From: Arion vulgaris
Taxonomy: Eukaryota > Mollusca > Gastropoda > Stylommatophora > Arionidae
Direction of reading: 5' to 3'
Assembly: GCA_020796225.1 (NCBI GenBank)
Contig: CM036756.1
Location: forward strand, 65,645,152 to 65,709,151
DNA: 64,000 bases
Each line of letters begins with the position of its first letter. Within the stretch, counting starts at the first letter, position 1. The notes beneath the pieces were generated by a model, which was not told the origin of the DNA, did no database searches, and saw nothing but the letters and a program-made list of their open reading frames with translations. A program made the position numbers and the translations under genes. Positions 46,371-58,246 of this stretch are shown in pieces.

Positions 46371-46565
46371 TGATTGATTGATTGATTGATGGATTGATTG
46401 ATTGATAGCATCATCATCACTGCACTCTGGTGAACATCCATCTGTGATCCGATCTTTTAAACACAGAAAACTTTCAGCGGCAGTACACGAGCTGCGTAAT
46501 ATAGGCGAATGATCATGTTGTTAATTTTAAGGAATTTTATTTTAATAATTGTAAATAATTTGTGT
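46371..46565 (-). repeat. SINE-3, 3' half
   Basis: Tail at the left (TGATTGATTGATTGATGG), then GCACTCTGGTGAACATCCAT, TTTCAGCGGCAGTACACGAG and similarity fading near 46560. The tRNA-like head is missing. Confidence 0.8.
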
Positions 46566-46584
46566 CGATTCTTAATCTCTAGAT

Positions 46585-46692
46585 CATAGATTCCCAAACT
46601 TTTTCGGCCCACCGTCCCCTTTGCACGACATAAACTATGTAACGCCCCTCCCTATTATAACAGTTTGCCAACTCCCCCACACACACAATATA

Positions 46693-46730
<38 letters not shown>

Positions 46731-47067
46731 AATGCTCTATTTTCACTTTGACATAAAACATTGATATATATTTCTGTCACACATGGTCAATTTTCAAATG
46801 ATTATATTATATGCATGAAATAGAAAAAATTGATAAAAAAAATGGATCGTGTAAGATGAATTTAAATGCATAATTCAAATTAAAATGATTATTCAATCGC
46901 AAAATTACGAAAATATTTTATGTTAAAATATATATTATTAATTTCTTCTTTAAGGAGCCACCGACCCCCTAATCGCTTGAACACTCCCCAAATTCTTCTG
47001 AACCCACTATCGCCCCCTAGAACGCTTCACCACCCACTGGGGCGGTACCCCACTTTGGCAAACGCTG
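46585..47067 (-). mobile_element. hAT-MITE-1 with perfect 8-bp target duplication
   Basis: Runs from CATAGATTCCCAAACTTTTT to CACTTTGGCAAACGCTG, flanked by CTCTAGAT on both sides (46577-46584 and 47068-47075). It contains a (TA)n expansion at about 46688-46730, which explains its length of 483 bp against 445 bp for the copy at 60.5 kb. Confidence 0.95.
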
Positions 47068-47099
47068 CTCTAGATTAAACTCTAGGGAAATCATATTTG

Positions 47100-48120
47100 G
47101 TTGAAGGTCATTGAAATTCTAAGGAAAACATATATGGAAGCAGGTAGGTAAAACTGAAATAAACATATAATAAAGTCTATCTGTTGTCTATTTCCAGGTG
47201 AAAGATGTAGTTGACTGTCCACTCTTGCCATTAGGCGTAGGGATGGGAGCTTTAATTTGCGTTCTAGAGTTAGATGAGTCGCCCTTGTTGTGTTGTAATC
47301 GTGTTTATGTAGTGTGGTCTTGATATTGTCCATCCATCTTGTTCTTGGTCTTCTCTTAGCTCCAGTACCCGATCTCTTTTTATTGTATGCTGTTATTGTT
47401 GGTTGGTTGTATTTCGTTCTCATTAAATGTCCAAACCACTGCATTTCTTGTCTTTCGATGTATTCGGTGCATGAAGTACGTATATTGAAGTACGTAGGTA
47501 AATCTTTTGGGGAAAACATATATGGAAGCAGGTAGGTAAATCTTTTGGGAAAACATATATGGAAGCAGGTAGGTGAAACTATTTGAGAAACATATATGGA
47601 AGCAGGTAGGTGAAACTATTTGAGAAACATATATGGAAGCAGGTAGGTGAAACTATGTGGGAAAACATATATGGAAGCAGGTAGGTGAAACTATTTGGGA
47701 AAACATATATGGAACCAGGTAGATGAAACTATTTGGGGAAACATATAGGAAGCAGGTAGGTGAAACTATTTGGGAAAACATATATGGAAGCAGGTAGGTG
47801 AAACTATTTGGAAAGACATATATGGAAGCAGGTAGGTGAACTATTTGGGAAAACATATATGGAAGCAGGTAGGTGAAACTATTTGGGAAAACATATATGG
47901 AAGCAGACATATGAAACTCGGGGGAAAACATATATGGAAGCAGGTAGGTGAAACTATTTGAGAAAACATATATGGAACCAGGTAGATGAAACTATTTGGG
48001 AAAACATATATGGAAGCAGGTAGGTGAAACTATTTGAGAAAACATATATGGAAGCAGACATTTGAAACTCGGGAAAACATATATGGAAGCAGACATTTGA
48101 AACTCGGGAAAACATATACA
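47100..48120. repeat. 38-bp minisatellite, about 16 copies, with an embedded LINE-A piece
   Basis: Unit: AAAACATATATGGAAGCAGG, TAGGTGAAACTATTTGGG. One unit is at about 47126-47155, then a LINE-A fragment, then the main array 47510-48120. Minus-strand frames read the period (SFTYLLPYMFSQIV), not a gene. Confidence 0.93.
47205..47480 (-). pseudogene. LINE-A 3' fragment inside the 38-bp array
   Basis: Minus strand reads CTEYIERQEMQWFGHLMRTK, NQPTITAYNKKRSGTGAKRR and PRTRWMDNIKTTLHKHDYN, the LINE-A C-terminal order. It is open through RGRP-equivalent sequence, making it the least broken LINE-A tail here, but it lacks the RT core. Array units lie on both sides. Confidence 0.78.
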
Positions 48121-48714
48121 CCAAAAATGCAAAAGAAAAGACAAAGAAAGAAAACGACAACAAGAAATAGAGTTATGCTCAATCTGCTTAGCCCAGCGAC
48201 TGTACTTTCTTGCTACGAGAATACTGCGTGCTAGTTAACTCCAGCACCTAATGATCCCCCAAAAAAGTGCTATCATTAGTATAGTCAATCCAACACGACT
48301 GTCCTTTAACTATGGGACATGAACCACGCTCATCTAGATATATCTTGTATTTATAGACGTAATCTCTTCATTAACTTTCTAGTCAAACATAAACCAGTAG
48401 GCTTCAATGGTGTTAGTTGATAGAAGGAACATGAATAGTAGTTGCTTCAAAGAAATAAACATCATCATCATGTGATGTTACAATAAACCTCCAACATTCC
48501 ATGTTTCTTACCTATCTGGTACACTCTGTCATGGTGTAATTTGTTCATCTCTTGGTATTTTTTCTCCCATTCGTGTCCTGGTTTTTCTCTTGCCGTCCTC
48601 CAGCTTTGCCCGCTATAATATGATTTTGATCAATGTGTAATGTCTCGTTGTGTGTCCGAAATAGTTCATTTGCGTGATGGTTATTTTCTGTAGTATTTCT
48701 TATTTCATTTCGTG
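48121..48714. other. Unassigned spacer
   Basis: Nothing recognised apart from a short pyrimidine-rich stretch before the next array. Confidence 0.3.
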
Positions 48715-49140
48715 TTTTTCTAGTAGAACTTTTTATTTGTTTATTTTTCTAGTAGAACTTTTTATTTGTCTATTTTTTCTAGTAGAACTTTTTATTTGTC
48801 TATTTTTTCTAGTAGAACTTTTTATTTGTTTATTTTTTCTAGTAGAATTTTTTTATTTGTCTGTTTTTTCTAGTAGAACTTTTTTATTTGTCTGTTTTTT
48901 AGTAGAACTTTTTATTTGTCCGTTTTTCTAGTAGAACTTTTTTATTTGTCTGGTTTTGTAGAACTTTTTATTTGTCTGGTTTTTCTAGTAGAAATTTTTA
49001 TTGTCTGTTTTCTAATAGAACTTTTTTATTTGTCTGTTTTTTTTCTAGTAGAAATTTTTTATTTGTCTGTTTTTTCTAATAGAACTTTTTTATTTGTCTG
49101 GTTTTTTTTCTAGTAGAAATTTTTTATTTGTCTGTTTTTT
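48715..49140. repeat. ~30-bp minisatellite, about 14 copies
   Basis: Unit: TTTTTCTAGTAGAACTTTTT plus ATTTGTCTAT, with variable T-run lengths. Confidence 0.93.
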
Positions 49141-49193
49141 CCCCTCATGAAATACGACATGTGCGTGACTATAACCACACTTCAAAGTATACT

Positions 49194-49440
49194 TTTTCTT
49201 CCTCGGACGCACTATATCGACCATTTGTTAACCACTCTTTATGATTTGTATGTGATTCGAGCCTAATCCGATTGTACGTTGTGCCAATTATGCGCCTACA
49301 AGTATCCTATTTCTGTGATGCTTTTTATTTACTAGGTAGCTTCCCTAGGCCCCTACCTCAGTCGTCTCTTACGACATGACTTGTAGGTCACAGTGTTACT
49401 ATTCTTTTCTCTCCTTGAGGATCCCGGCAACACACGAGCG
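49194..49440 (-). repeat. SINE-1a copy
   Basis: TTTTCTTCCTCGGACGC (tail side), AACCACTCTTTATGATTTGT, CAGTCGTCTCTTACGACATG and GGATCCCGGCAACACACGAG (head). Confidence 0.85.
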
Positions 49441-49484
49441 GCTAGAAGAAAATAAAATCTAGGATAATATTGGACAAGACATAA

Positions 49485-51200
49485 GTGTTTACTAACTATA
49501 TAAGTCTATTTAAACATACGACTTGTTCAGATATGTTGATTAATTCCAATCTAATATTGGACAATATATGCGTGTATACTTACCACATAAATATATTTGA
49601 ACATACGACTTGTTCAGATATGTTGGTTAATTCAATCTAATATTGACAATATATCGTGTATACTTACACATAAATCTATTTGAACATACGACTTGTTCAG
49701 ATATTTGATTAATTCAATCTAATATTGACAATATATGCGTGTATACTTACCAATAAATCTATTTGAAATGACTTGTTCAGATATGTTGGTTAATTCAATC
49801 AATTTGGACAATATGTATACTTACCCATAAATCTATTTGAACATATGACTTGTTCAATATGTTGGTTAATTCAATCTAATATTGACAATATATGCGTGTA
49901 TACTTACCATCATAAATTATTTGAACATACGACTTGTTCAGATATGTTGGTTAATTCAATCTAATATTGACAATATATGTGTATACTACCAATAAATCTA
50001 TTTGAACTACACTTGTTAGATAGTTTGATTAATTCAATCTAATATTGGACAATATATGTGTGTTAACTTACCACATAAATCTATTTGAACATACGACTTG
50101 TTCAGATATGTTGGTTAATTCACTAATATTGGACAATATATGCGTGTATCTGTCCACTAAATCTATTTGAACATACGACTTGTTCAGATATGTTGATTAA
50201 TTCAATCTAATATTGACAATATATGCGTGATATCTTACCTCATAAATCTATTTGAACATATGACTTGTTCAGATATGTTATTAATTCAATCTAATATTGA
50301 CAATATGTGTATATTACTTACATAAATTATTTGAACATACGACTTGTTCAGATATGTTGATTAATTCAATCTATATTGGACAAATATGCGTGAATTACTT
50401 ACAATAAATTATTTGAACATATGACTTGTTCAGATATGTTGGTTAATCAATCTAATAGTTGGACAATATATAGTGTATACTTACCACATACATCTATTTG
50501 AACAATACTTGTGCAGAAATGTTGGTTAATTCAATCTAATATTGACAATATATGCATACTACCACATAAATCTATTTGAACATACGACTTGTTCAGATAT
50601 GTTGGTTAATTCCAATCTAATATTGGACAATATATGCGTGTATACTTACCACATAAATCTATTTGAACATACGACTTGTTCAGATATGTTGGTTAATTCC
50701 AATCTAATATTGGACAATATATGCGTGTATACTTACCACATAAATCTATTTGAACATACGACTTGTTCAGATATGTTGATTAATTCCAATCTAATATTGG
50801 ACAATATATGCGTGTATACTTACCACATAAATCTATTTGAACATACGACTTGTTCAGATATGTTGGTTAATTCCCAAACTAATATTGGACAATATATGCG
50901 TGTATACTTACCACATAAATCTATTTGAACATATGACTTGTTCAGATATGTTGGTTAATTCCAATCTAATATTGGACAATATATGCGTGTATACTTACCA
51001 CATAAATCTATTTGAACATACGACTTGTTCAGATATGTTGATTAATTCCAATCTAATATTGGACAATATATGCGTGTATACTTACCACATAAATCTATTT
51101 GAACATATGACTTGTTCAGATATATTGGTTAATTCCAATCTAATATACGTGTATACTTACAATATAAGTCTATTTGAACATACAACTTGATGAGATAGTT
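49485..51200. repeat. 87-bp satellite, about 20 copies
   Basis: Unit order: TAATATTGGACAATATATGC, GTGTATACTTACCACATAAA, TCTATTTGAACATACGACTT, GTTCAGATATGTTGGTTAAT, TCCAATC. From 50540 to 51110 copies are nearly perfect, so the 87-bp (29-codon) period gives open frames of 117-128 residues. From 49560 to 50540 copies lack many single bases. The open frames are repeat artefacts. Confidence 0.97.
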
Positions 51201-52261
51201 TGGTTAATTCGAATCCAATATGCCCAGATTGTCATACACCAGAATGAATCTCAAGTGTGAGAAATGTTGATATCACTGGATATTCAAACACAGCTTGATA
51301 ACACAGCCGCAGTTTGATATTGATTTAACACAGCTACTTCTTAAAACAATCTATTGGAAACTGAAATCGTATATTGTACATAGCAAACAGTTCTATCATA
51401 ACAGTAAACAAAGCAGAAAAGTGTCAATTTAAATCTGAAACATCGAATTATAAAGTGTCACAAAAGTAGTCAGAACAAAAATTACAGAATGCACTTTGCC
51501 TTGAAATTAAACGTTTGAATTCTAAGATTGTTCGAATGCTATGTTTGTGCCTGTAATCATGGATGCCAACCACACAAATTTGCTCCGCTCTAGATCAATT
51601 TTAGAATACAATGAAGATGTGTAATTTCTTTAGCCTTAGGCGTGGATCGAACGATGTGCTGTCACTTTCTGTGCCAGCAACGGACGGAACTGTCTGATGA
51701 GTTTCTGCCGTAGTGGTCGCATTGTTAAGACAGGAGCTGGGGCAGAGGTCTTGATATCTCTCTCACTGTCTTCATAAAATAATCATGACTTGAAAACTTG
51801 GATGCATCTGTCTGTACAGAGACGATACAGTAAAATTGTCAACTTTAAATATGTTTGTTGAAACGAGGTAGTTTTAACGGTGGTACAGGAGAGATGTAAA
51901 GTTCTGCAATAATAGATAGATATAGGAAATATTATGTGTTATTCTTATAGGGGAAAAAATGTGTTTGTTGCCACAATTTGTACTTTTTGTGAGTATTGTG
52001 TGTGCCATCTTAAAAGCCGTGAAAGCGTAATGGTTTGTGCACATGTTTTGTTAACGAATCGTTCAAGATTCAAATTCCACAAGTTATGTAATTTTTACCA
52101 ACAGTACAGTTCTTAGGTCGTACCAGATTCAATTTGATGCCAGAAAAACATTGAGGAAATAAGCCAGACTTCCACCCTTTTTACTATTGTCAGAAAAAAC
52201 ATACGGGCCTAACACGGTAGTAAAAAATAAACGAAAGGAATACTTTTTTAATATCATGAGA
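51201..52261. other. Unassigned spacer
   Basis: About 1 kb without recognised elements or convincing frames. Confidence 0.35.
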
Positions 52262-54285
52262 TATATTGGGGAATACTGTCTAAATCCTGTATTTTTCATT
52301 TACCATCATCACATCGGGGGTGATGTTGTCAACACCACCTCGGCCACATTTACCATCATTACATCATGGGTGATGTGTCAACACCACGCCGGCAACATTT
52401 ACCATCATTACATCATGGGTGATGTTGTCAACACCACCTCGGCCACATTTACCATCATTACATCGTGGGTGATGTTGTCAACACCACCTCGGCCACATTT
52501 ACCATCATTACATCATGGGTGATGTGTCAACACCACGCCGGCCACATTTACCATCATTACATCATGGGTGATGTTGTCAACACCACCTCGGCCACATTTA
52601 CCATCATTACATCATGGGTGATGTTGTCAACACCACGCCGGCCACATTTACCATCAGTACATCATGGGTGATGTTGTCAACACCATGCCGGCAACATTTA
52701 CCATCATTACATCATGGGTGATGTTGTCAACACCACCTCGGCCACATTTACCATCATTACTTTATGGGTGATGTGTCAACACCACGCCGGCCACATTTAC
52801 CATCATTACATCATGGGTGATGTGTCAACACCACGCCGGCCACATTTACCATCAGTACATCATGGGTGATGTTGTCAACACCACCCGGCCACATTTACCA
52901 TCAGTACATCTGGGTGATGTTGTCACACCACCCGGCCACATTTACCATCAGTACATCATGGGTGATGTTGTCAACACCACGCCGGCCACATTTACCATCA
53001 GTACATCATGGGTGATGTTGTCAACACCATGCCGGCCACATTTACCATCAGTACAGCATGGGTGATGTGTCAACACCACCTCGGCCACATTTACCATCAT
53101 TACATCATGGGTGATGTGTCAACACCACCTCGGCCACATTTACCATCAGTACATCATGGGTGATGTTGTCAACACCATGCCGGCCACATTTACCATCAGT
53201 ACATCATGGGTGATGTGTCAACACCACCTCGGCCACATTTACCATCAGTACATCATGGGTGATGTTGTCAACACCACCTCGGCCACATTTACCATCAGTA
53301 CATCATGGGTGATGTTGTCAACACCACGCCGGCCACATTTACCATCAGTACATCATGGGTGATGTTGTCAACACCACGCCGGCCACATTTACCATCAGTA
53401 CATCATGGGTGATGTGTCAACACCACCTCGGCCACATTTACCATCATCACATCATGGGTGATGTGTCAACACCACGCCGGCCACATTTACCATCAGTACA
53501 TCATGGGTGATGTTGTCAACACCATGCCGGCCACATTTACCATCAGTACATCATGGGTGATGTGTCAACACCACCTCGGCCACATTTACCATCAGTACAT
53601 CATGGGTGATGTTGTCAACACCACCTCGGCCACATTTACCATCAGTACATCATGGGTGATGTGTCAACACCATCCGGCAACATTTACCATCAGTACATCA
53701 TGGGTGATGTTGTCAACACCACCTCGGCCACATTTACCATCAGTACATCATGGGTGATGTTGTCAACACCATGCCGGCAACATTTACCATCAGTACATCA
53801 TGGGTGATGTTGTCGACACCATGCCGGCAACATTTACCATCAGTACATCAGGGTGATGCTGTCAACAACACACGCCGGCAACATTTTCCATCAGTACATC
53901 ATGGGTGATGTTGTCACACCACTCGGCCACATTTACCATCAGTACATGATGGGTGATGTTGTCAACACCACCTCGGCCACATTTACCATCAGTACATCAT
54001 GGGTGATGTTGTCAACACCACGCCGGCAACATTTACCATCAGTACATCATGGGTGATGTTGTCAACACCACCTCGGCCACATTTACCATCAGTACATCAT
54101 GGGTGATGTTGTCAACACCACCTCGGCCACATTTACTTCCCAGTTATTTTCTGGTACCCATTGGAGGTTAAGTCGATTTCAGAGCCGTCGATGTCGGAAA
54201 ATTGTCCACCTCACTATGGTATTGAACATGGATTATGCACCTAAGAAGTGAGTGCGCTAACCACTACACTATCGTGTCTTTCAAT
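52262..54285 (-). repeat. SINE-4 copy whose body is amplified
   Basis: The left end (ATTGGGGAATACTGTCTAAA) and the right flank of the array (CTTCCCAGTTATTTTCTGGT, AGAGCCGTCGATGTCGG, CACTATGGTATTGAACATGG) match the 42.1 kb copy in order. On minus, the right end reads GATAGTGTAGTGGTTAGCGC (good A box) and CATGTTCAATACCATAGTG (B-box part), so the tRNA-derived head is intact here. The inflated part is the body segment between them. Confidence 0.87.
52305..54135. repeat. 50-bp satellite made from the SINE-4 body, about 37 copies
   Basis: Unit: GGTGATGTTGTCAACACCAC, CTCGGCCACATTTACCATCA, GTACATCATG. Variants: GTTGTC or GTGTC; CCTCGGCC, GCCGGCC or GCCGGCAA; ATCATTAC (left third) or ATCAGTAC (right two thirds). 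The left/right split of the ATT/AGT variant shows stepwise expansion. Confidence 0.97.
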
Positions 54286-54572
54286 GTCAAACACCGTCTT
54301 TCCCATTATACCACATGACATGAATGCTGGTTCCTTACTTTATTTTTTTTGTCAAACGTTGCTTTTTTTGCGTGTTTCTTCTGTTTTATGTCACAATTCA
54401 CATTGTTTGAATATTTTGTATGTCAAATTCATATGTTTTGTGAATATTTTGTATGTCACAATTCACATATGTTTTGTGAATATTTTGTATGTCACAATTC
54501 ACATATGTTTTGTCAATATTGTTTGGCGGCAGTTTACTAACTTTTTGTGGGCGTGCCTCGCTTTAATTCAAT

Positions 54573-54729
54573 CAGTGGCGGCTCCTTATTAAGCCACTGG
54601 GGCCGGGCCTCACCAAAAATAATGTGTAACATGTATTTATTATTTTATAAATTAAAACATAACAACCCAAAACCATGATTTTCCGAAAAAATGTATGTCT
54701 GGCACCACCAACAAAATGATAGACCACTG
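54573..54729. mobile_element. hAT-MITE-2, diverged
   Basis: From CAGTGGCGGCTCCTTATTAA to AATGATAGACCACTG. The flanks AATTCAAT and AATTCCCT keep five matching leading bases of a presumed 8-bp duplication. Interior shared with the other copies. Confidence 0.8.
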
Positions 54730-54734
54730 AATTC

Positions 54735-55340
54735 CCTCATATGTAATATATAATATTGTTGTTGTATTAAATTACTCGTGTTGTGTGGGTGTCTTTGTTA
54801 CTCATATCTAGTATGGGGATGTTTGTTGCAATAATGTATGTCATATGTGAGTGTTCAGTGCAATAATGTATTTGTAATAATGTGTGATTGTTTCTTGCAA
54901 TACGCTATGTAGTATGTAGATTTTGTATTTTACTTATGTAGTATATGGTGTTTGTTTAATACGTTAGTAGTATGTAGTGTTCGTTGCAATAATATGTAAT
55001 GTGTATTGTTTCTGCAATACGTATGTGTATGTAGATGTGTACAATATTTATATGTGTAATATTTGGGTGTTTGTTGTAATAACTTCTTGTGTGTGTTGTG
55101 TGTCTAATTCTTGCAGCAATTTGCTCTTTTGTACTATGTACGTTTTTGTTAAACCTGTTTACATGTCTGATGTCGATATTTGTTGGAACAATTTGCGAGT
55201 GTTTTATCAGTGTCTGTTGCAACAGTTTACATGTGGTTTTTTTTTGTCTGTTGCACTAGTTTGCAACCAGTTTTGTCGGTATCTGTTACACCATTCTGTA
55301 CATGTTGTTTTGTTGTCTGTTGAAACAGTTTGCTCTTTCT
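54735..55340. repeat. Highly diverged T/G-rich minisatellite
   Basis: Recurring words are GTTTGTTGCAATAATGTATG and, further right, TGTCTGTTGCAACAGTTTAC. Similar words continue after the LINE fragment (55990-56070), so the array was split by that insertion. Confidence 0.65.
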
Positions 55341-55352
55341 TTTGCCGGTGTT

Positions 55353-55977
55353 TCTCTCTCTCTCGTGCACGCGCGATCCCGGCCTAGACTGATGAACCAA
55401 ATTTTATCATGAATTTTACTGTTGCTTTTAGTGACTCCGTTCCTCCGTACAGCTTCTCGCGAAGCTCTGTGTTATCGGGCCAAGTTTCTTTTCTCAGGGT
55501 TGCTAACCACTGGCAGTCTTGCAGTATGTGCTCTGCTGTCATGTCCTCCTTTTCACAGTGGCACAGGCTAGTTGTGCCAATCTTAAATTTGTTAAACATG
55601 TGGGCCCGGAGTATGTTATGACCGGTACGGACCCATCATTGCTGTAGTGTTGTGGGTGGTCTTTCGACCATTTTTATTGTACTGCCAACCGATGGTTTTT
55701 CTGGCCTCCTCATAGCTGATCTCGTGATCAGTCTGCGGTAGTCGCCCTCCTTCTTTCGCTAGCCTGTCGGCTTCCTCATTACCGCTTATTTTGCAATGTG
55801 ATGGTATCCATTGAATGACTGTGCGTTTAAGTGAGTTTACTAGTACACCGAGGATCGCTTTCAGCTCATTGAGTTATGTTTTGGCTACGCTTTTAGTGAT
55901 GGCCGACAGAGCATCGGTGAATATCACGACGTTGTTGCGCGAGGCGCTTCTTCTCTCTAAGATCTTTTCGGCTGCTG
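55353..55977 (-). pseudogene. LINE-E fragment: RNase H domain, with 12-bp target duplication
   Basis: Flanked by TTTGCCGGTGTT at 55341-55352 and 55978-55989. On minus it starts AAEKILERRSASRNNVVIFT, then DALSAI (RNase H Asp region), a stop, then QWIPSHCKISGNEEADRLAK, the conserved His/GNExAD end of LINE RNase H. The C-terminal frame 55384-55599 reads FKIGTTSLCHCEKEDMTAEH, ILQDCQWLATLRKETWP, the C-x-C...H-x4-C tail typical of this LINE group. The 3' tail is GA-rich. Two stops and a frame change were seen. Confidence 0.88.
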
Positions 55978-56284
55978 TTTGCCGGTGTTAGATGCAGCAG
56001 TTTACACTTGTTTGTTTGGGGTTTTATTTGCAGAATTTACATGTATTTTATCTATTTTGTAACAGTATTTACATATGCAATGGGGTCTGTGTTGTGTGTA
56101 TGAAAATCTTGTGGATTTTGTTACTGCATTATGATGCTAATACATTGAAGAATCGTTGCCATGTTGCAGACGTTCATTTATATGAAGCTGCAATATTTTA
56201 CGTAAGGATTATGACAGTAACAAAATAGCTAAAAAAATGTTCATTTCTTAGGAAGCATAATCTCTTCTTCAGTCAACTACAGCA

Positions 56285-56850
56285 CAACTGAACAAAACAC
56301 ACATACACAGATCAGCAAACACATACAGATCAGCACAACAATACACAGATCAGTACAGTCACACACAGATCAGCACACACACATACCAGATCAGCACAGT
56401 ACACATACCAGATCAGTACAGTACACACACCAGATCAGTAAGTACACACCAGATCAGTATAGTACACACACCAGATCATCACAGTACACACACCAATTAA
56501 GTACAGTGCACACACCAGATCAATATACCACACACACCAGATCAGTACAGTATACACACAAGACCAGCACAGGACACACACGATTAGCACAGTACACACA
56601 CACTAGATCAGTACAGTATACACACACAAGATCAGCTCATGGCACAACCACCCGATCATCACACGCACCAGATCAGCACAGCACACACACACCAGATCAG
56701 CACAGAACACACATCAAATTGGCACAGAACAAACACCAGATCGGTATAGAACACACACAAGATCAGCACAGTACACACACACACCATATCAGCACAGTAC
56801 ATACACAACAGATCAGCACAGCACACACATACCAGATCAGCACAAAGTGG
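56285..56850. repeat. ~22-bp minisatellite, about 25 copies
   Basis: Unit: ACAGTACACACACCAGATCA plus GC, with variable CA-run lengths. A 160-residue frame over it is a repeat artefact. Confidence 0.93.
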
Positions 56851-56980
56851 GGACAATTTGAACAAGAACTGAAAGACATTAATGACAGTTGGAACACTAT
56901 ACACAGGACGACCAAGAGTAGAGAAGAAGGGAGCTCATTTGTTGCGTCCCAAGTGCCACGTGTGTCACAGGCTAGAGTGA

Positions 56981-57426
56981 CTGATTGAATGATACTATCA
57001 TCATCAATGCACTTCGGTGATTAACCATCTGTGCTCCGATCTCTTTCTTACACGGGACGATCTACGCTGCAGTGCATCAACTCCGTAGCACCGGCGAGTG
57101 TCCCTGATGTAATTTTAAAGGTGGTAAAGGTATTTTGCATGAACTTGTTTCATTCCAAAATCTTTTTCTAATGAATTTTGCCTGGGAAGCGGCTTTCCAG
57201 CCTGCTCTTCTCGATTTTGGACTGCCAAAGGGTTCTTTTATGTGCTCCAATTGAACACGGGACCTACGTTTTATCGTCCGTATCTGATAGGAATAGGAAC
57301 TCGATCTCACCTACAATGAGATCAGGGATCTCCTGGAAAAAAATCCCGATGACTCAATGAGGGAGCGAACCTGTTACCTTTGGCACGAGAGACGAGCATC
57401 TAACCTATACGCTACAGAGACCCCTT
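56981..57426 (-). repeat. SINE-3, full length
   Basis: Same extent and order as 19848-20290. Head on minus: GTAGCGTATAGGTTAGATGC (A-box part) and AACAGGTTCGCTCCCTCATT (B-box part). Middle CTGGAAAGCCGCTTCCCAGG. Left end TGATTGAATGAT is a short remnant of the tail. Confidence 0.88.
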
Positions 57427-57784
57427 AGGCAAAAGAGAGAGAGAGAATCTTCAACTGCAAGATCAACCAGTTCTCCATCAACCCAGCTGGTAATAGGTTG
57501 ATAGCCAGACATTCTTAGATAAAAGTTATAGTCCTTGTCGGAACAGCCGGGTTAAATTCTATACAGCTGACATCCTTCATCTAATTGAAATATCAAATCA
57601 CACAGTTATATAGTTTGACAAAGCACTAAAACTGTCTGGGTCGATGATTTCATTAAAAGGTCCTTATTAAGTAAACGACAAACAACATCAAAGATTTAGA
57701 AAAGACGATGACCATAAAACGACACACGAAACTTTCACACTGACACAGTTGAAGTGCGGTCAAGGTGGCGGAATACATATGACC

Positions 57785-57949
57785 CAGTGGCGGCTCGTCA
57801 TTAAGGGCCAGAGGACAGGGCCCCACCAAAATAATATGTAACGTGTATTTATTATTTAATAAATTAAAATATAACCTAACCCAAAGCCATGATTTTTCGG
57901 AAAATCTGTGTCTGGCCCCACCAACAAAAACGATCACGAGCCGCCACTG
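57785..57949. mobile_element. hAT-MITE-2 with 8-bp target duplication
   Basis: CAGTGGCGGCTCGTCATTAA to CACGAGCCGCCACTG. Flanks ATATGACC (57777-57784) and ATATTACC (57950-57957), one mismatch. Terminal 15 bp are perfect inverted repeats. Confidence 0.92.
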
Positions 57950-57959
57950 ATATTACCTA

Positions 57960-58218
57960 TTTTCTTCTTCTTCGAACGTTTCATATCGACCACTTGTTAA
58001 ACCACTCTTTGTGATTTGTATGTAATCTGAGCCTAAGAGCGATTGTACGTTGTGCCAGTTATGCGCCAACAAGTAGGCAAGCACATCCGGTTTCGGCGAC
58101 GCGTTTTATTTACTAGGATAGCTTCCTAGGCCCCTACCTCAGTCGCCTCTTACGACATGCCTTGTAGGTCACAGTGTTATTATTCTTTGCTCCCCCGAGC
58201 GCCCGACAACACACGTTC
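57960..58218 (-). repeat. SINE-1a copy
   Basis: TTCTTCTTCTTCGAACG (tail), AACCACTCTTTGTGATTTGT, CAGTCGCCTCTTACGACATG (palindrome), CGACAACACACGTTCG (head). Confidence 0.88.
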
Positions 58219-58246
58219 GATGACCTTTCTAATAAATAAATGTTAC

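Noticed and set aside
48674..49113. Hydrophobic frames resembling membrane proteins (FLVELFICLFF repeats)
   Set aside because: Translation of the T-rich 30-bp minisatellite.
50542..51190. Open frames of 128 and 117 residues
   Set aside because: They read the 87-bp satellite (29 codons per unit) and have no unique sequence.
52187..54056. Serial His/Thr-rich frames of 66-111 residues
   Set aside because: Frames across the 50-bp array, broken wherever a unit loses a base.
56506..56988. 160-residue frame rich in HTRSVQYT
   Set aside because: Reads through the ~22-bp CA-rich minisatellite into non-repeat sequence; no domain.
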